DNA from: Moniliophthora roreri
Lineage: Eukaryota; Basidiomycota; Agaricomycetes; Agaricales; Marasmiaceae
Assembly (NCBI GenBank): GCA_001466705.2
Contig: LATX02000004.1
Location: 62,001-126,000, forward strand
Direction of reading: 5' to 3'
Length of the DNA stretch: 64,000 bases
How positions within the stretch are numbered: position 1 is the stretch's first letter; every line of letters starts with the position of its first letter. The notes under the pieces are model-generated. The model was not told the origin of the DNA. It did not search any database and worked only from the letters and a program-made list of their open reading frames with translations. Both the position numbers and the translations under genes were made by a program. Of this stretch, positions 33,222 to 46,721 are shown one piece after another.

Positions 33222-36200
33222 TCAAACCTGCAAGTCTACACCGTCTTTTGACCTGTCTTTACCTGTGTACCAGCTGAGAGTGACACTGCCAGCACCTCTG
33301 ATATTGACTGTTGCTTGAACACGGCAAACCTTATGGAACGTCAGTCAACTGATGACACCAAGTAGTAGACGACATACAGTTTCGGCGACGCTTGCATCCC
33401 GGAAATTAACATGCAAGCTTCCGTTTGGTTTGCGTGTGATTTGGCGAAGTGGGCCAAAGGTCTAAACGAAAAGTCAGCCTCCTCCATTTGTAGGAATTCA
33501 TAGTACTGGCTCACTTTGCACCAATCTTTGACAGCTTCGTAGGCTTGTTCATCCCCGATTGCAACACCGCTGATGACTAGTCTTCTTTTCTTGGCCTTTC
33601 TGCTTCGGATCGAGGATAAAGAAAGTCGGCTTCCACTTATAGCGCCGTCTTCGCCTGAGCTCAGAACTAGGCCCAAACTCTTTCGTTTCAAGTTGGGCTC
33701 ACTATAAAGAGATGGCGTCGGCGGTGACGAAGTAGTCGGTGAAAACGGTGGTGTGATCACTTCGGTATCATCATCGTCCTCATCGGAGTCGTCTTCGTCA
33801 TCGCCGGGAGATTCAGATTCGGGGGGCGAGGAACGATGTGAGGACGCTATGAGCGGAGGTGTAGGTGCAGAAGGTATGACTGGTGTCATCACAGGTGTCG
33901 GTAACATTGGCGCTGCAAACTCTTCTGCAGGAGTTGAAGGTGGAAGAGGCACATCGGCAGGAGAGTCTCGGCGAGATGCTAGATGAAATCGAGAAACAAG
34001 ACCCGACACTGACATCCGCAGTTTGCTCGTTGTCGATTTCTTCACCGGAGAGGCAGGCGAGCTTACGGGTGAAGCCGGTGCGTAGTACGGTCGACCACTG
34101 GGGGCCCTAGGAGGTGAAGCGTTGTACCCTGAATTCCGCATCTCCCAAGCCTTGGACGGCGGTAAGTCACCGGGGCTGATCAGCGACTTGGCACCATTTG
34201 CTGAGTGAATAGCGACCGGAGAGCTCATCTTCGGTAGTGTGCCCATGCTCTTTGACGCTTGTAAGGCACGAGAAGGATAGGGATAATTCGAACTGCCTGC
34301 AGGCTTCGCACCAGAGGGTGATGGATGATTGTGGAAATATGACGCCGGTAAAGCGCCACTGGGGCCCACGTTGACAGGAGATGACACAGTCATCGCCGGG
34401 TTAGAGTTGGCAGCGAATGGATCGGAGTCCAACAAATCTCTTGAAGGAGACGGCATTCTCAACGAATTGACTGGCAGAACAGGAGATGGAGATAAAGATG
34501 GAGGAGGTGAGAGAGGCAAGGGAACTGCAAGTGCTGATTTGGCCATTGAGGTCGGCCTTGAAGTTGGGATATGTATCTGGGAAGGAGGACGCGACTCGTG
34601 TTCCATTATCACCAACCTCGGGCGTACGGGCGTTGAACGTGATGAACCTACAACATTCTTCAACACAGAGTCATCTGCTTCAGTCTCCGTCACTTCACCA
34701 TCGTCGTCCTTCACTTGCGAGCCCCTAACAGAGCTTTTAGAACTCCTCTTGAGACGGTCACCGTAACCCTTTTCAAACGCTTTCACATAATAGGCACCAT
34801 CATCCTCGGGCTCCGATTCGTCTGACTTTCTGGCATCTTCCTCGTCCTCCTCCGGTACCACTGCAGCCCTAACTTCCCAACGATTATCATCCTCATCATC
34901 TCCAGGTGAAGGGAACTTGTCTAGCATGACACCCAGACCAATTGATGATGAAGTTGATGAAATCGTTGAAGTAGTTGATGTAGAGAACGTCGTACTCGTT
35001 GTCTTTTGCGAGATGCTCGAGACTTGAGACTCTGATCTCATACGTCCAACGAAGGGAAGACTCGGGGCATTGGAAAGTGTCACAGGTGTTGTCGGGCCGG
35101 ATGTAAGAGACTTTGCTCTCGCACGGGCCGTCGACGCCGTTGAGGGGTCTGGTGAAGTAGCAGATGACGTTGGCGGATGTTGAGCGAATGGCATAACCTC
35201 GATTCGTAACGGCGATGGCTTATTCGCATTAGACAATACTCGAGCTCTCTGCGGAGGCATTGAGGGTGTCAGCGGACCTGCAATAACAGGAGGACAGTTA
35301 GCATGATTTTGTGAGTTACATCCTGCTTACACTTACCAGAATCATTGCTAGTGCCCAGACCATGGTCGGTTATAGGAGACACAGGGCTAGAAGAATCGGA
35401 TGTCTCTGGTGAGAGTTCTGACGCCACAGAAGTGCGAAGTGTAGGTGTAGAAGGCCCAGCATTTCCACCGATAGCGCGTACAATGAAACTGGTCAGGCGT
35501 TGACGTTGCCCAGGGCGCTTGGGAGCACCTTCATCATTAGTGGTAACTTCTCCGGCCCGTTTCTCATCCTCCTTACTATTACCACTGATGACACTCTTCC
35601 TCTTCTTTCCGTCTCCGTCCTTCGCTTTCAATTTACGTTTCGATGAAGGAGGTGCGCCAACTAGGCCTAGACCAATACCAGGTACACTGGCCATTCCACC
35701 TAATCCAAGTCCGTGCGAGTTTCTGCGTTTCGAAGACGTCGATACCGGGCTTAGCGGAAGATCGGAGTTGGATGAGGCAGGAGACCAATGAGACTGTTCT
35801 ACCTCGGGCTCCTGTTCATCAAACGCTGGCGCTGGCGCTGGCCTTGGCTGTGTAATCTCCAAGCGGGAACTTTGAGCAACCGACTTTTCGACGTTCATAT
35901 CAGCATTTATATATACTCCAGACTCGTCTGCCTCGTAATACTCAATAACCTGAGCATCTTCTTCCAGAGTGCGTGCCTGTGAAATCTATGCCGTCAGCGA
36001 ATTCAGAATCGCGTAAGACGGAATGGGGAAGGCAAAAACAAGATGTTAGGGTGTGATGTTGACATACCTCCGCAGGGTGTGAATCACCCATCACTTCTTC
36101 AGTTTCAGTCGTACTTGAGGCAGTCAGCAATGCAGCAAGCCGTTTTTGGACTTCCTCCGAATCCACCGCATCAATGTACACTGCGTCACGATTCCTTGGT

Positions 36201-37719
36201 GTGCTCACGACCGCACTTCCGCTGCTTGAACGTTCCATCCCGGTAGAGGGGAAAGTCGCTGTGGGAGGCGGAGCGAGTAGAGACAGTGACATGGACGCAG
36301 ACGCCGAATGGTTTGGTGAATATAACGAACTAGTGTTCGGAGACGTGGCAGTCTGAACATCACTGCTGCCATCGGCAAAGTGAATGGAAGAGATGTGCGC
36401 ACTGCTTGTGGCGTAACCAGTCGAAGAATGAGAAGCTACTGAACGACGGACTGGAAGAGAGTGAGGGGGAAGTGGAGATGTTGAACATGGAAGAGAAGGC
36501 GAGTGAGCGTGTGTATGTGGGGTAGATGGATGGGCGCGACTGAGGAGATTCCCCGCAGAAGCATACCTCGTGATAACCCGACTACCACTACTGGAACTAC
36601 CGGAATTAGACGAGTAGATAGAGTTGACAGATGACTGGCGTCTGAGCGAGGAAGAATAGGATAATAGGGATGTTCCCGAGCCTGACGTTGAACGCGATAA
36701 TCCACGAGTATGCCCCGAAACAGGACGGTAATCCGACTTTGAGTCCGAACGGGCATGCTTTAGAATGGGCTTACAGCTACCAGTGGCACCGGTTCCGCTG
36801 GGTTTACCCGAACGCCGACGTTCTGCCTTGGTATGCAGCAGATTGGAATGCGACTGTTCTCGCTCCCGGTCTCGTGCACCCGAATCAGCAGGATACATGC
36901 CACCCTCTGGCATTTGAAGCTCTGAATGATCATCTTCCTCGAACAAGGTCGAAGACGCGCTCGGTGACAAAAGTGGTAGGCTTGGCTGACGGCCTATACT
37001 GAGCTGTCGAATATGTGAGGCTGAAGCATGCCCGTGCGCACTCGATTGTCCAGTGATGCTAGACTGCCGGGATAATGATACAAGTGAGGTCCTCGGCGAG
37101 GGCGTTGAAGAAGTGGATAGTTGTACTGAAGAGGGGAGATGGTAGCCGACCAAAGAGACTATGGAGGGATGTCTGGACCGCGACGGAGTAATTATCAGAC
37201 TTTCGGTGAGATTTGGCGGACTTGGTGGTGGTCTTGGTGGCAGAGGCTATCAGAGTATTCAGACGCGTCATAAAATAGCCTGAAGACATGACATACCTTT
37301 TCGATCCTTAGTACACCGCGTGGTTTTGCGGGCTCATCGCAATCACTACCGCTGCTATTGCTACTGTCAACAGACGATCTTCCCCGTCTGAAAGTCATGG
37401 GCGGTAACGATTCATGCTTCATTCTGAGGGCATCAAACTCGTTCTCCACGTCCGTTTCCATTGAGATGTCATGCACTTCATCTTCCTCCCTCACCAGCAC
37501 CAAGCTCAATGCGGGCGTTGACGAGGCAGCTGATGAGCTCCACGCGAAATCCTCCAGAGGCGAATCCGGTCTCTCTAATGCTTGCTGCTGGTGCTGAGCA
37601 TCTTCAAGTTTGATGAAGCTATTGACGTCTGGTTCGAGAAAATGCTGCGTGACCCAGTCTTGAACACGGTCCTCGTCGTCGTGCCCGTCGTGTAGTGAAG
37701 AGGGAAATGGATGGTGCAT
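33222..37719 (-). CDS. Very long disordered protein with C-terminal RRM-like domain
   Basis: Six exons: 37297-37719, 36068-37246, 35337-35976, 33515-35277, 33378-33461, 33222-33329; 1398 aa. Residues 1-1310 are Ser/Pro/Thr-rich and low complexity with acidic patches. The last 80 residues, spread over three exons, form one domain: KKRRLVISGVAIGDEQAYEA, WCKTFGPLRQITRKPNGSLH, VNFRDASVAETVCRVQA and VNIRGAGSVTLSWYTG. This is the beta-alpha-beta-beta-alpha-beta order of an RRM, with the first strand LVISGV, a variant RNP2. The unspliced frame hides the domain, because it runs into intron after WCK and stops early. Likely an RNA-binding regulator; target unknown. Confidence 0.82.
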
Positions 37720-40700
37720 AGCACGAACGCGTCGAGCTCAACGAGGAAAGCCAAAACGTCGCCAGCTCGATATTGAGGACGATGATGAAAGTTGGAAGGA
37801 GAGGAGGAATCTGGAAGAGAAGGGATCGGGGGGCACGGGTATGTAGAACTATTATCCAATTTCCATCCCGGCAAAGGACATCTACTCAGCAAATTGCCAC
37901 CCTAAAAAAATCCCCGTGTGACGAAATCGGCTATCGCCGGATTACCCCGGATACAATGCTTAGCTAACCATCTCAGGCTCTCAGGTTTGTACTGATCTGA
38001 TTTCAGGGCTCGTGTAACATCCTTCTTCCCTCTTTCCCCACTTGCCTCTTGGTCGTTTCACCTACTTATGCCTAAATTTGTCGTCAAGGCCGACAGCCGC
38101 TGCGGCGCTTCCGCCCAGGTTGGGGGATCATCGATATATCTGCTCGTTTCCTTAAGTTTCTCGCTCACCTTCTTGCTTCCGCTCCGAAGACGTCTATGCT
38201 AAAACGCGGGAGATTCGTCTGCCCCGCAAAAACTGATCATAGCTCTGGTCATCGGACAGATACTTAGCCAATTTGTTCTTCGAGCCGACCCGATAGCGGC
38301 CCTTTCAGATTCCAAACCGCCAATGCCGCGGCTGGCGAAACGCTAACTAGTCCAGCTCAGACTGCTTGTTCTCTGTAGGCGATAAACCGTGTACGTTAAT
38401 CGAAGCTGTCAATCACTCATTTTCGGACTCGGCGACAGAAGTTTAACCTCCTCCAGAGTTCACACTGTTTGACCGCGGGAAGGCTTTGCAGCATCCCATC
38501 GACGAAATGCTCACTGCCCGTGACAGATGTATAAAGCAGAAAAGTCTTCATGGCGCATTCATCGACACTTGAGCGCGCGTTAGCCGTCTATCTGTCTATC
38601 ATCAAACAGCATGCGTGGAAATCACCAAACAATCTACCGATTGCTAAAGAGTGGCGCGGCAGCGGATAACGAACATAATTCGGATATGAAAAGTTGAGAA
38701 CATAACAGTAAGTTCACGATATCTTACACCTTCGAAACTCTCCTCTTACGGCGATTATGCACTCATTTGGCAGGACCAATATATCAGCTGTTAAAGAAGT
38801 TGATGACATTTCCACAAGCACCTTAAAACTCGAGAAATCCAAAACGAATCCCACAACGTTCGCTTGTCTTTCAAATTGCCACTCAGACCTATCACATCCC
38901 CTCAGCCACGTTGTCTATCACTGTTTCCTCCTGTTTAGTGTCCTTCTGTCCCGATTATAGCCTTTTTCGAAAACGGACTAACTTCTTCCTATGTTTCTTC
39001 TTGGACCGGACGCTTTAGAAGCGTCCTAATCATGATCTCAATACTTTTTTTGCTCCACATACCGTGAGCTTGCTGGTCCCCGAATTCTAAAGTGTTTGAG
39101 TTCATGTACAATTCGTAGCGCTAAAACTCTGATTCTTCCGCACTGAGATGCGGTCTCTTTATTGTGTTCAGCGAACGGTTCCCAGGAAATCCCAAGCCCT
39201 CTGCTGCGTCCTTTTGCCACCCACTACCGTGTCGATGTTTCGTGGGAACGAAACAAATATCCTCCTTTCTCTCTTGTGTCATAATTGGGGCTATAGGTAA
39301 GCACCTTCTTCGACGTCAAACGCAGCTGGGAATTACCGGGTGCCGGTTCTCGACGGGAAACTCGTCCGAGTTTCCTGTCTCCTCTCACACAGGATAACTG
39401 GGTCCGCGTCGCAGGAAGTTCTGTCTTCCTTGGCATGTTTTCTTTTTTACCGATTGCCGATCGCTAATCACTTACCAGAGCCTTCCTTCATAGTCTGGAA
39501 GTACTAGAACAGTCTGGGACTTCTACTCGCAGTTCAGACGGTTTTCACCTCCGAGATGACCTACAACGCTATCGCAACGCGGAAACTGGAATTAGCTAGA
39601 GCAAATCATGAATCAACCCCGGCTACTTCATCGTGGAGTATCTCAATACAAACTTGCTACTTGAGTTAGCAACCCGGGCGCGTCTACCTCTTAAAGTTTC
39701 ATCGTCATCACAGCCTGATCCGTCCTCCTAAGCAACAAAAACTCTAAATGGGCTCTCATGCATAACAATCTCGTTTAACCGAGATCATCTACTTACATCC
39801 TCGGGCATTTGGGCGCGAAGGTCTCGCAACTCCAAGGACCAGATCTCTTCGAAATTATGGCTACTAGTTTTCTCGTCTCAATCCTCCGGCGAGTCCAGCT
39901 TAGCTCTGCAACCTATCAAGATTTCCATCGCTACCGGAAGGAAACCATAGTTCCGTTTCTCGTAGCTTTTCTGCCCGCTCGACGTCGACGTCAATGTCAA
40001 TCAAAGGTAAAAGCGTGTATCACTCGGACTCTTGCCTCTTATTCGCTGCGTCTGAACAGTCAATCACAACTATCAAAGCTCACCCCCAGTGACCCACATA
40101 ACTTCCGCCTTCGCCATAAGCAGGACCAAGGCTATCTCTCGAAACTGAACAGGAAGACAAGTCGCAATACAATCGTATCCTGCCACGGTTAGATTCTCGT
40201 CCCATGGGGCGACCACTTGAGACCCAGGTCTTACCGGGTCCCGATCTCATCCTTCCAACGAAAATCAAGCAACACAAACAACCGACGACTCTTGGCTGAT
40301 GGTTTGATTCCAACTCTCAACCGGCTGTAATATGGTGACGTCTGGATTCCTCCCGACTTGCATCTGCGTATACCTCAAATACAAGGTGTACCCACTGGAC
40401 TGACGCTCACTCTCTGGACCTCGGGCGAATAACGCCTGTTCTGGTCAGAGTAGTCTGGACCTGAACTAGGCCTCGTTTGCTCTGATTAAAATCACGGTCA
40501 CAAGGTCCCTACCGTACGCGCTGTTGCACACTTGTACATGATCTGTCTATCAAAACCATTCTTTCGTTCAATCACTTGCCAAAGATCTAACATATCCTTT
40601 TCTGGAAGATTTGTCCATCCTGTATATTTCGGTTTGAATTGACCGTCAGACCAACATGGCACCGCTTGGGTGAATACGTGCGATATGTCGGTCGACGATT

Positions 40701-43700
40701 TCCGACTCGAGACTCGAGCTGACTGTCGTCATATCTGTCTTCTATTGACATTGATTGAGAATCTGATCTGGAAATGCTAGTTTTCTAATGCGAATCTCTG
40801 AGACGGTAGCCACCGTAACGCATTCTGAAAACTGTGAAGTCATAGGATGGTGGCGACGCCCGTTACTTTCCTCCATATTTCTGTTGCTACTCCGCCACAA
40901 CTTCAAACTTGGTAAGTGACGTATTTCGGACATCCTTAGGTGCGCATTAAGTCCATCGTTCGTGGAGAATCATTTGCATTTATGACATACGTGGAATAGC
41001 GATTGAAAAGCTCGTCTCGTCGTAATAGAAGCATACAGTATCAATCACACGGAACGGCTTGACCTCATGCAGAGAAACAACCTCCAGGGTTGTCCGACTC
41101 GTCCGACAGTGTCCAGCAGGGTTCTGGGTTTGCAGGCACTTGGTATCTGCTACCTGAACTTGAATGTGGGTCTCAATAAGACTTTAATAGCTATGATCCG
41201 TGTACACGGCACGCTACCCACCAATCACTAATCATTTCAGCCAGTCTCGCGGCGTAAGCCCCTTTGATCGAAGCCTTTGAGCCAAGGATTCACGAGAACA
41301 CGAGAAGGGCGCTGAATACAGGCCGGGGAAAGCACTTTGACACCGTGAACCTGGACTCGTCCGAGTCGGCCTCAGTGTCATTTGGGTAGACTTTCACTCC
41401 AGCTGCGGCTAGATTTTCTGGAATCAACGGCAGAACTAACGTCAAGCGAAGAGGATCGAGTTCTGCTGCGCTTGGAAGTATGAGATTACGATGGGTGACA
41501 CATTATACGACGAGTTCTGGATATGGAAATTCAGATATAAGGAAATCTCAAACGAGACGAGCCTCACGACAACCGGATGGCAGCATGGTCGGAAATTATA
41601 TGCGCCCACCAAGAATAGAAAGAACTTGTTAGGGACGAGAATATCCTCTGCGTGATCCGGGAATCCATCAAGCTTCGCAATAATTAACCATGTATCGGAC
41701 GTAGTTGCAGCAAGATTTCCGAGCCGTCCGTCAACCATTTGTAAAAGTCTGGAGTTGCCTCGAACAACTTCAACTTCACCTCTGGGTCCACGCAGAAATT
41801 CCAGTCGCAAAAATGGTATGTTGCGGGCCTTTCCTTCTGAACGGAGCTTCCGAATTCACAGCCGATCTAAAAGCATCCTGACAGTTGGTACCTATGCACC
41901 ACATACGTGACGGAGCATACAGGCACAGTAAACATTCTGGGATTGTGAGCCTACAGAGCAACGCGTCAACGAGTTTCGGGGTAGAAAGGCTCCGGAAGAG
42001 AAGGATTAGGATTTGAGGGATTGATCTGAATCCTGATGCGAAGAATCGAAGACTCCGAGGTTCAATAAATCTACTGGAAGCAACAAAAAGAAAACGAGGC
42101 TCCGACGTGCCTTCTAAAATGCGCCGAGCTCATTTCAAAACTTGTAACGATAGAGCATGGTGGTCGCTAATCAGGGCCAGGAAGACAGCGAGGCCTGGAG
42201 AATGTGCACGCGTTCTTCTTGCCTTCGCCTCGGACCAAGCATTTAAGACCCGTGTTTTGCAACGAGGTTCTCATCATCTATGACTACCATCGATGAGTCT
42301 CGGAATGAAGCACCGTGGCTCATGCAATGATATCGATGGCGACTATTCAACTTCCTCCAATCCCCGGGCCTCATCCTTCTAAGAGGAGATATTTCAGAAG
42401 TCGCAATGGGTACTATGGACATAATTAGGCTTACCGGGAATGAGGCGCCACACAGTGGATCTCTGTCTTGTGTCCCTGGCTGTCAACTACATACTGCTGC
42501 CCTGATTCGGTCCCTCACCAAAACGTCCGAGCTCATGGTCAGAGCACGAGAATCTCGGGAAGTGGAACCTAACGGATACTCAGATCAGTGAAAGTTTGGA
42601 AGACCGTCAGAAAACGATTCGTTCCATCAATCGAACCCCACCTATTTCAGTGCTGCGAACAGTTCCTTTTTCACCGCAGGGGACTACGTGGCAAATGAGA
42701 ATATTCGCCAAGTTTCGAGGTTGCTAGGGTAACATGGCAGGGAATGAGCGCTAGAATTTCAGGCATTTGTGTTGGTGATAGCAGATTGCGACCTGAACGG
42801 GACTCCTCCTCCGGACTGGAATTAGTGAAATTTGATGGAATACTTGAGCTGTCCGTAAAAACGCCACTGAATAATCAGTTATCGGGGCTCAATGTAGTCC
42901 GAGTGAAGCTCCATCCTTTCAGTCATATCTTCGATGCTTTTAAGGACTGAGGGACCAGGTAGAGGGAAGTACGGAGAATGTGCGATCGAGGGTCAAGAGG
43001 AAAGTTGCCGTTGTGGGAATCAATGCCTAAAAGTGGGTAGCGTTCTTCCATGAGCGTTTAATCCGATCTGTTCGAGCTATGACGATTTCCTCGCGTGTTT
43101 ATCTCAAGTTCTTCAGATACGATACGATACAGCCGGTATGAGCTTAAGTATTACAGAACTCTTCATACGCGAGCAGGACGAATGTCCCCTGAACCGTACA
43201 CGTAAAATAACACCCGAAAAAAAAGTCTAACGTGAACCTGCTGCAGGAGATCGACCACTCCGACAAGATGGTCAGTAATAGGTGTAGTTTGAGTGGTTAT
43301 CAAATGCTGCGACTGGAATTAGATAGGAGTTGGTATAAACTGATTCGGAGAGAGGTAGGGCGCCATCCTTAATTAATGCACTGAAATGGTGTAAGAAAAC
43401 GCCGAAAGAATCGCTCGAAATATTCAACTTAACGAGACACCATAGGCAGTTGATCAGCCGTGGTGGAGCTAGTACTATCAAGTTATTCAGTATACTTGCC
43501 CCGAGTCCGTTGGCCTTGATTAGTGGTCTCATTCGGCCAGGCAATGTAGAGACGGCACCTGCGATGACAGACAGAGTTTTAGGTAAGTACCATCCAAAGG
43601 AGAGAAGATGTGTGGCTTTCCGATTTGTTTTCGCTAGCTCATGATCCTGACAGGGAATGCACGCTCTTCGTGCTTCCTAGGCGTTTCCTCTGCACCCTCC

Positions 43701-44879
43701 ACCTGAGCTATCCATCCATCCAGTACCTCGTCATCTTGACATTGACGTGAATGAGATTGTATCTTTCTGGATGGTAGTGAACACATTCAAGGCGAGGCCA
43801 CAACAGCGTCATACAGTGCACGCGGCATATCGGAAACCCATCGATATCTTGAACTATTAGTCCCTATTGCCAAATATAAAAGTGCCCTTCTGACATGCAT
43901 CGACTTCCATTTCCAATGAGCTCGAGACACAGTTGTTTAAGGTTGGGTAACGAAAACAGTGTCTGAAAGGGTATTCAGTCGCAGTTTTGATACACGCTGG
44001 GAAATAGGGCTGGTTTGGTGGCTCAAACGCAATTTCTACACCGGGCTCTTCGAGCGTAACAGTACTTGGAACTTCGTGTTGAAGTGATGTCGATGAATCA
44101 TGACCAGGATATCGCAGCTTCTGGATTGGGATGATATGTAGGCCCTGGAAGGAAGAGAACTGAGTATACGAGTAATAGATGACTCTACTATTGATACGCA
44201 ATCTTGCTGACGGTGCTTTTGCGGCTAACCCTCAAAACCGAGCCTTTATATTCCCCTAATGCACCAGAACTCGACAAAATCCTGTGTCTTTCTCGCATTT
44301 GACAACTTCCCACCAGCTGAGCAAATTTCGTGGTGAAAAACGAGAGGTCGAAAGATAAAGAGTTTGCCGAAAGGGGGTTTAAAGAATGGTTGAGAGGACT
44401 TGTCTCGTTGGCTTGGGTAAATGAGTTGGTAGCACGAGGTGGTACATGATGGAGGTTGGGCCCAGAGCCGGGCCGGGTCTCAAGTCATTGCCCCGTCGCT
44501 CCTCCCCCCATCGAAGTCGAATGACATTTCAGTCATCACCACTGACAGGTTCCCATGGCTTTTCTCCTTCGTTTTGGTTTTGTATAAGGGCAAGGATGAG
44601 AGCTAATCAAGTTAGGACGGTGGAATGTTGGAGAGTCAGAATTGTTAACGGCTAGTGTTGGCGCTCGGTCTCAAGGCGAGTGCGCCTAAATCCTTCCCTC
44701 TACTATTTATCGCTGGATTGGCGCTCATAGGAAGAGAATTTAGTGCACATGGCTCTTGCAGCAATCAAGTGCTCAGGTGCTCAGTCTCTCAAGTTGACAA
44801 TCTAAGCGCACACCTCCCGATTTCAAATCCTGTTCTGACGTCGTCGTGCGGCCCCGGACATCCTTTTGCGCATCCACCA
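37720..44879. other. 7-kb gene-poor interval
   Basis: No gene with consistent splicing, motif or coding composition was found. ORFs with some protein-like character are 41442-41810 (minus), 43272-43544 (minus), 43857-44201 (minus) and 42744-42950 (plus), all under 125 codons. Base composition is like the rest of the window, so it is neither an AT-rich island nor an obvious transposon. Confidence 0.4.
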
Positions 44880-46070
44880 CTATCTGATATATTTGGCTTT
44901 TATGGGGGAAGCTCTACGAATGTCGAAGGAGATCTACATGTAAACCAAGGGAGAAGAGGGAAGACTACTTGGGACAAGGTGCATTGACTTCTTCATATTT
45001 TGGTTCCTGAAAAGCAGGATCACTCTCTATACACGGATTCCAACGGTCAAAACCTATATCAAGAAGACTTTGACCAAGACAGAAGTCATAAAAAAACGAT
45101 TTCGAGAGTCACAGCTGGCGGAATATGAGGGTTCGTCGTACCATCAATATCGTCAGTATCCGAGGTAAAGACAGACTCGGAATTCCTACACATCACTTAC
45201 AGTGGTCCAGATGCGTCAAAGGCTCGGGAAGTTTCTTTTGAGCTGCAAAACATTTATCTAGAACTCTGGTTTTTTGCGGACCTTCTACCGGGACTTTGAG
45301 CAATTCTCTCACTTCAGGTATTCTGTTGACACCTTTCCCGTAGTGGTACTGTGACAAATACCCTCAGGAATGCCAACGCCGCCCAACGTTTCGGTTACAG
45401 TGACGGCAAATTTGCTTTACCAGCTCTAATACTTCACACGATGGTGAGGCAGTTCAAAGTCTTTCTAATTCGTAGGTTATGCTAATTCTCGCTGACTTTT
45501 TGTGCAGCGCTTGTTCCAGTAGCACAAAGTAAATACTCGTCACTTCTTCATACATTTTCGGATTCGTCCAGGAACTGGCGCGCTGTGCACAGGGCCTTAT
45601 TTCCAATATACATCAGCTAAATTAATCTACTTTGCATTGAGTTTTGAGATAAACCCAATTCCCAGTGATGAGCACCCTTTTTGATCCCTTCAGGCATCCA
45701 GCGGACTCATACATCCCCTTTTCCTACCTGGCTCAAATACTCTCTACCCAGAATATCATCCAAGGAATCAACTGTTCCGACGACGCGATTCGGGGATGGG
45801 TAGTCGATGAAGACACCATATTCATTCTGTCATTCCTGCCCGGCGCAGTTCAAAGCAGAACTAGGAATATAGGATCAAAATTCCTGACCTTGCAAGGGCC
45901 GAGTATGCGATACGTTGACCTAAGTTTTACTATGACCTGCGTCCTAGAAACGAATGGCTCAACCTAGCAGATTCATGGCTGTCCCACGCGCATAGCGCGC
46001 TGAGCCGATGTGGATCGGAAGGATTACTGCGAGTTCTGGAAGCTTTTCATTCTCGCGCACCTCAATTGAA
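44880..46070 (+). pseudogene. Decayed member of the N-motif/kinase-like family (copy 4)
   Basis: Successive fragments match copy 2. GGSSTNVEGD...TTWDK at 44905-44978 is the N-motif exon. YTRIPTVKTYIKKTLTKTE at 45034, DSEFLHITYSGPDASK at 45175 and AQRFGYSDGKFALPALI at 45385 are the kinase-like core. LAQILSTQNIIQGINC at 45733 and ADSWLSHAHSALSRCG at 45970 are the C-terminal part. The pieces fall in different frames, with at least two indels between 45100 and 45200 and in-frame stops. Everything after SHAHSALSRCG is missing. Same orientation as copy 3. Confidence 0.8.
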
Positions 46071-46721
46071 TACCCTTTATGTATGGCAGTTGCATAGTTT
46101 TCGGCTCGCGCGGGGTCGCGGCAACCGTCACGTAAGGGTTATACACTGTACATCGGAACGGTCGTCACAGTGGATATAAGTCTGTCTTCGAGAGACTACA
46201 CGTAAGGTTAGTGCCGTCGTGTTTTGCACTTAGTTGGTTTACTCGCCTACGACCACGAGACGGAAGTCTTGAGGGTGCTTTCGCGACTTTGATACCGTGG
46301 TACATGAGGTCGTTCTCGTCTTCCTATATTTTCTACGTCGCAACATAATTTCCTGAATTCTTCAGTCCCCTATGAGACTGTCCTGAAGTAATCACAATAT
46401 TAGGTTGAACTTGATATCTTTTGAGGCCGAGCCTATGCGAATTTCGTGACAGTACACGTCGACTGCGATGGTGGTCGCCGGAAGGAAAAAATGCAGGGCA
46501 AGGGGAAAAAAAGAGATGCCTACTGCCGATCATGCACACGCAGTATGCGGGGAAAATCCCGAATAGCCAATGTTCCCGTCAATAAGTAGAGGGGAGAAAT
46601 CATTGTCGCTAAAGTCATTTACATTTCACTGGTACTACTGAGTTGCATGGTTATACATGATGTAAAATGCAAAGAAAGAAACAAAGGATGCTGCATAAAT
46701 ATAATCATCCGCTAGATGCCC
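46071..46721. other. Intergenic, no gene seen
   Basis: 3' flank shared by pseudogene copy 4 and the leftward NFKBIL1-like gene. No ORF of interest. Confidence 0.45.

Noticed and set aside
41442..41960. Minus-strand ORFs as a real gene
   Set aside because: Protein-like stretches occur in two competing frames with stops and no clear introns, so it was left as unexplained sequence.
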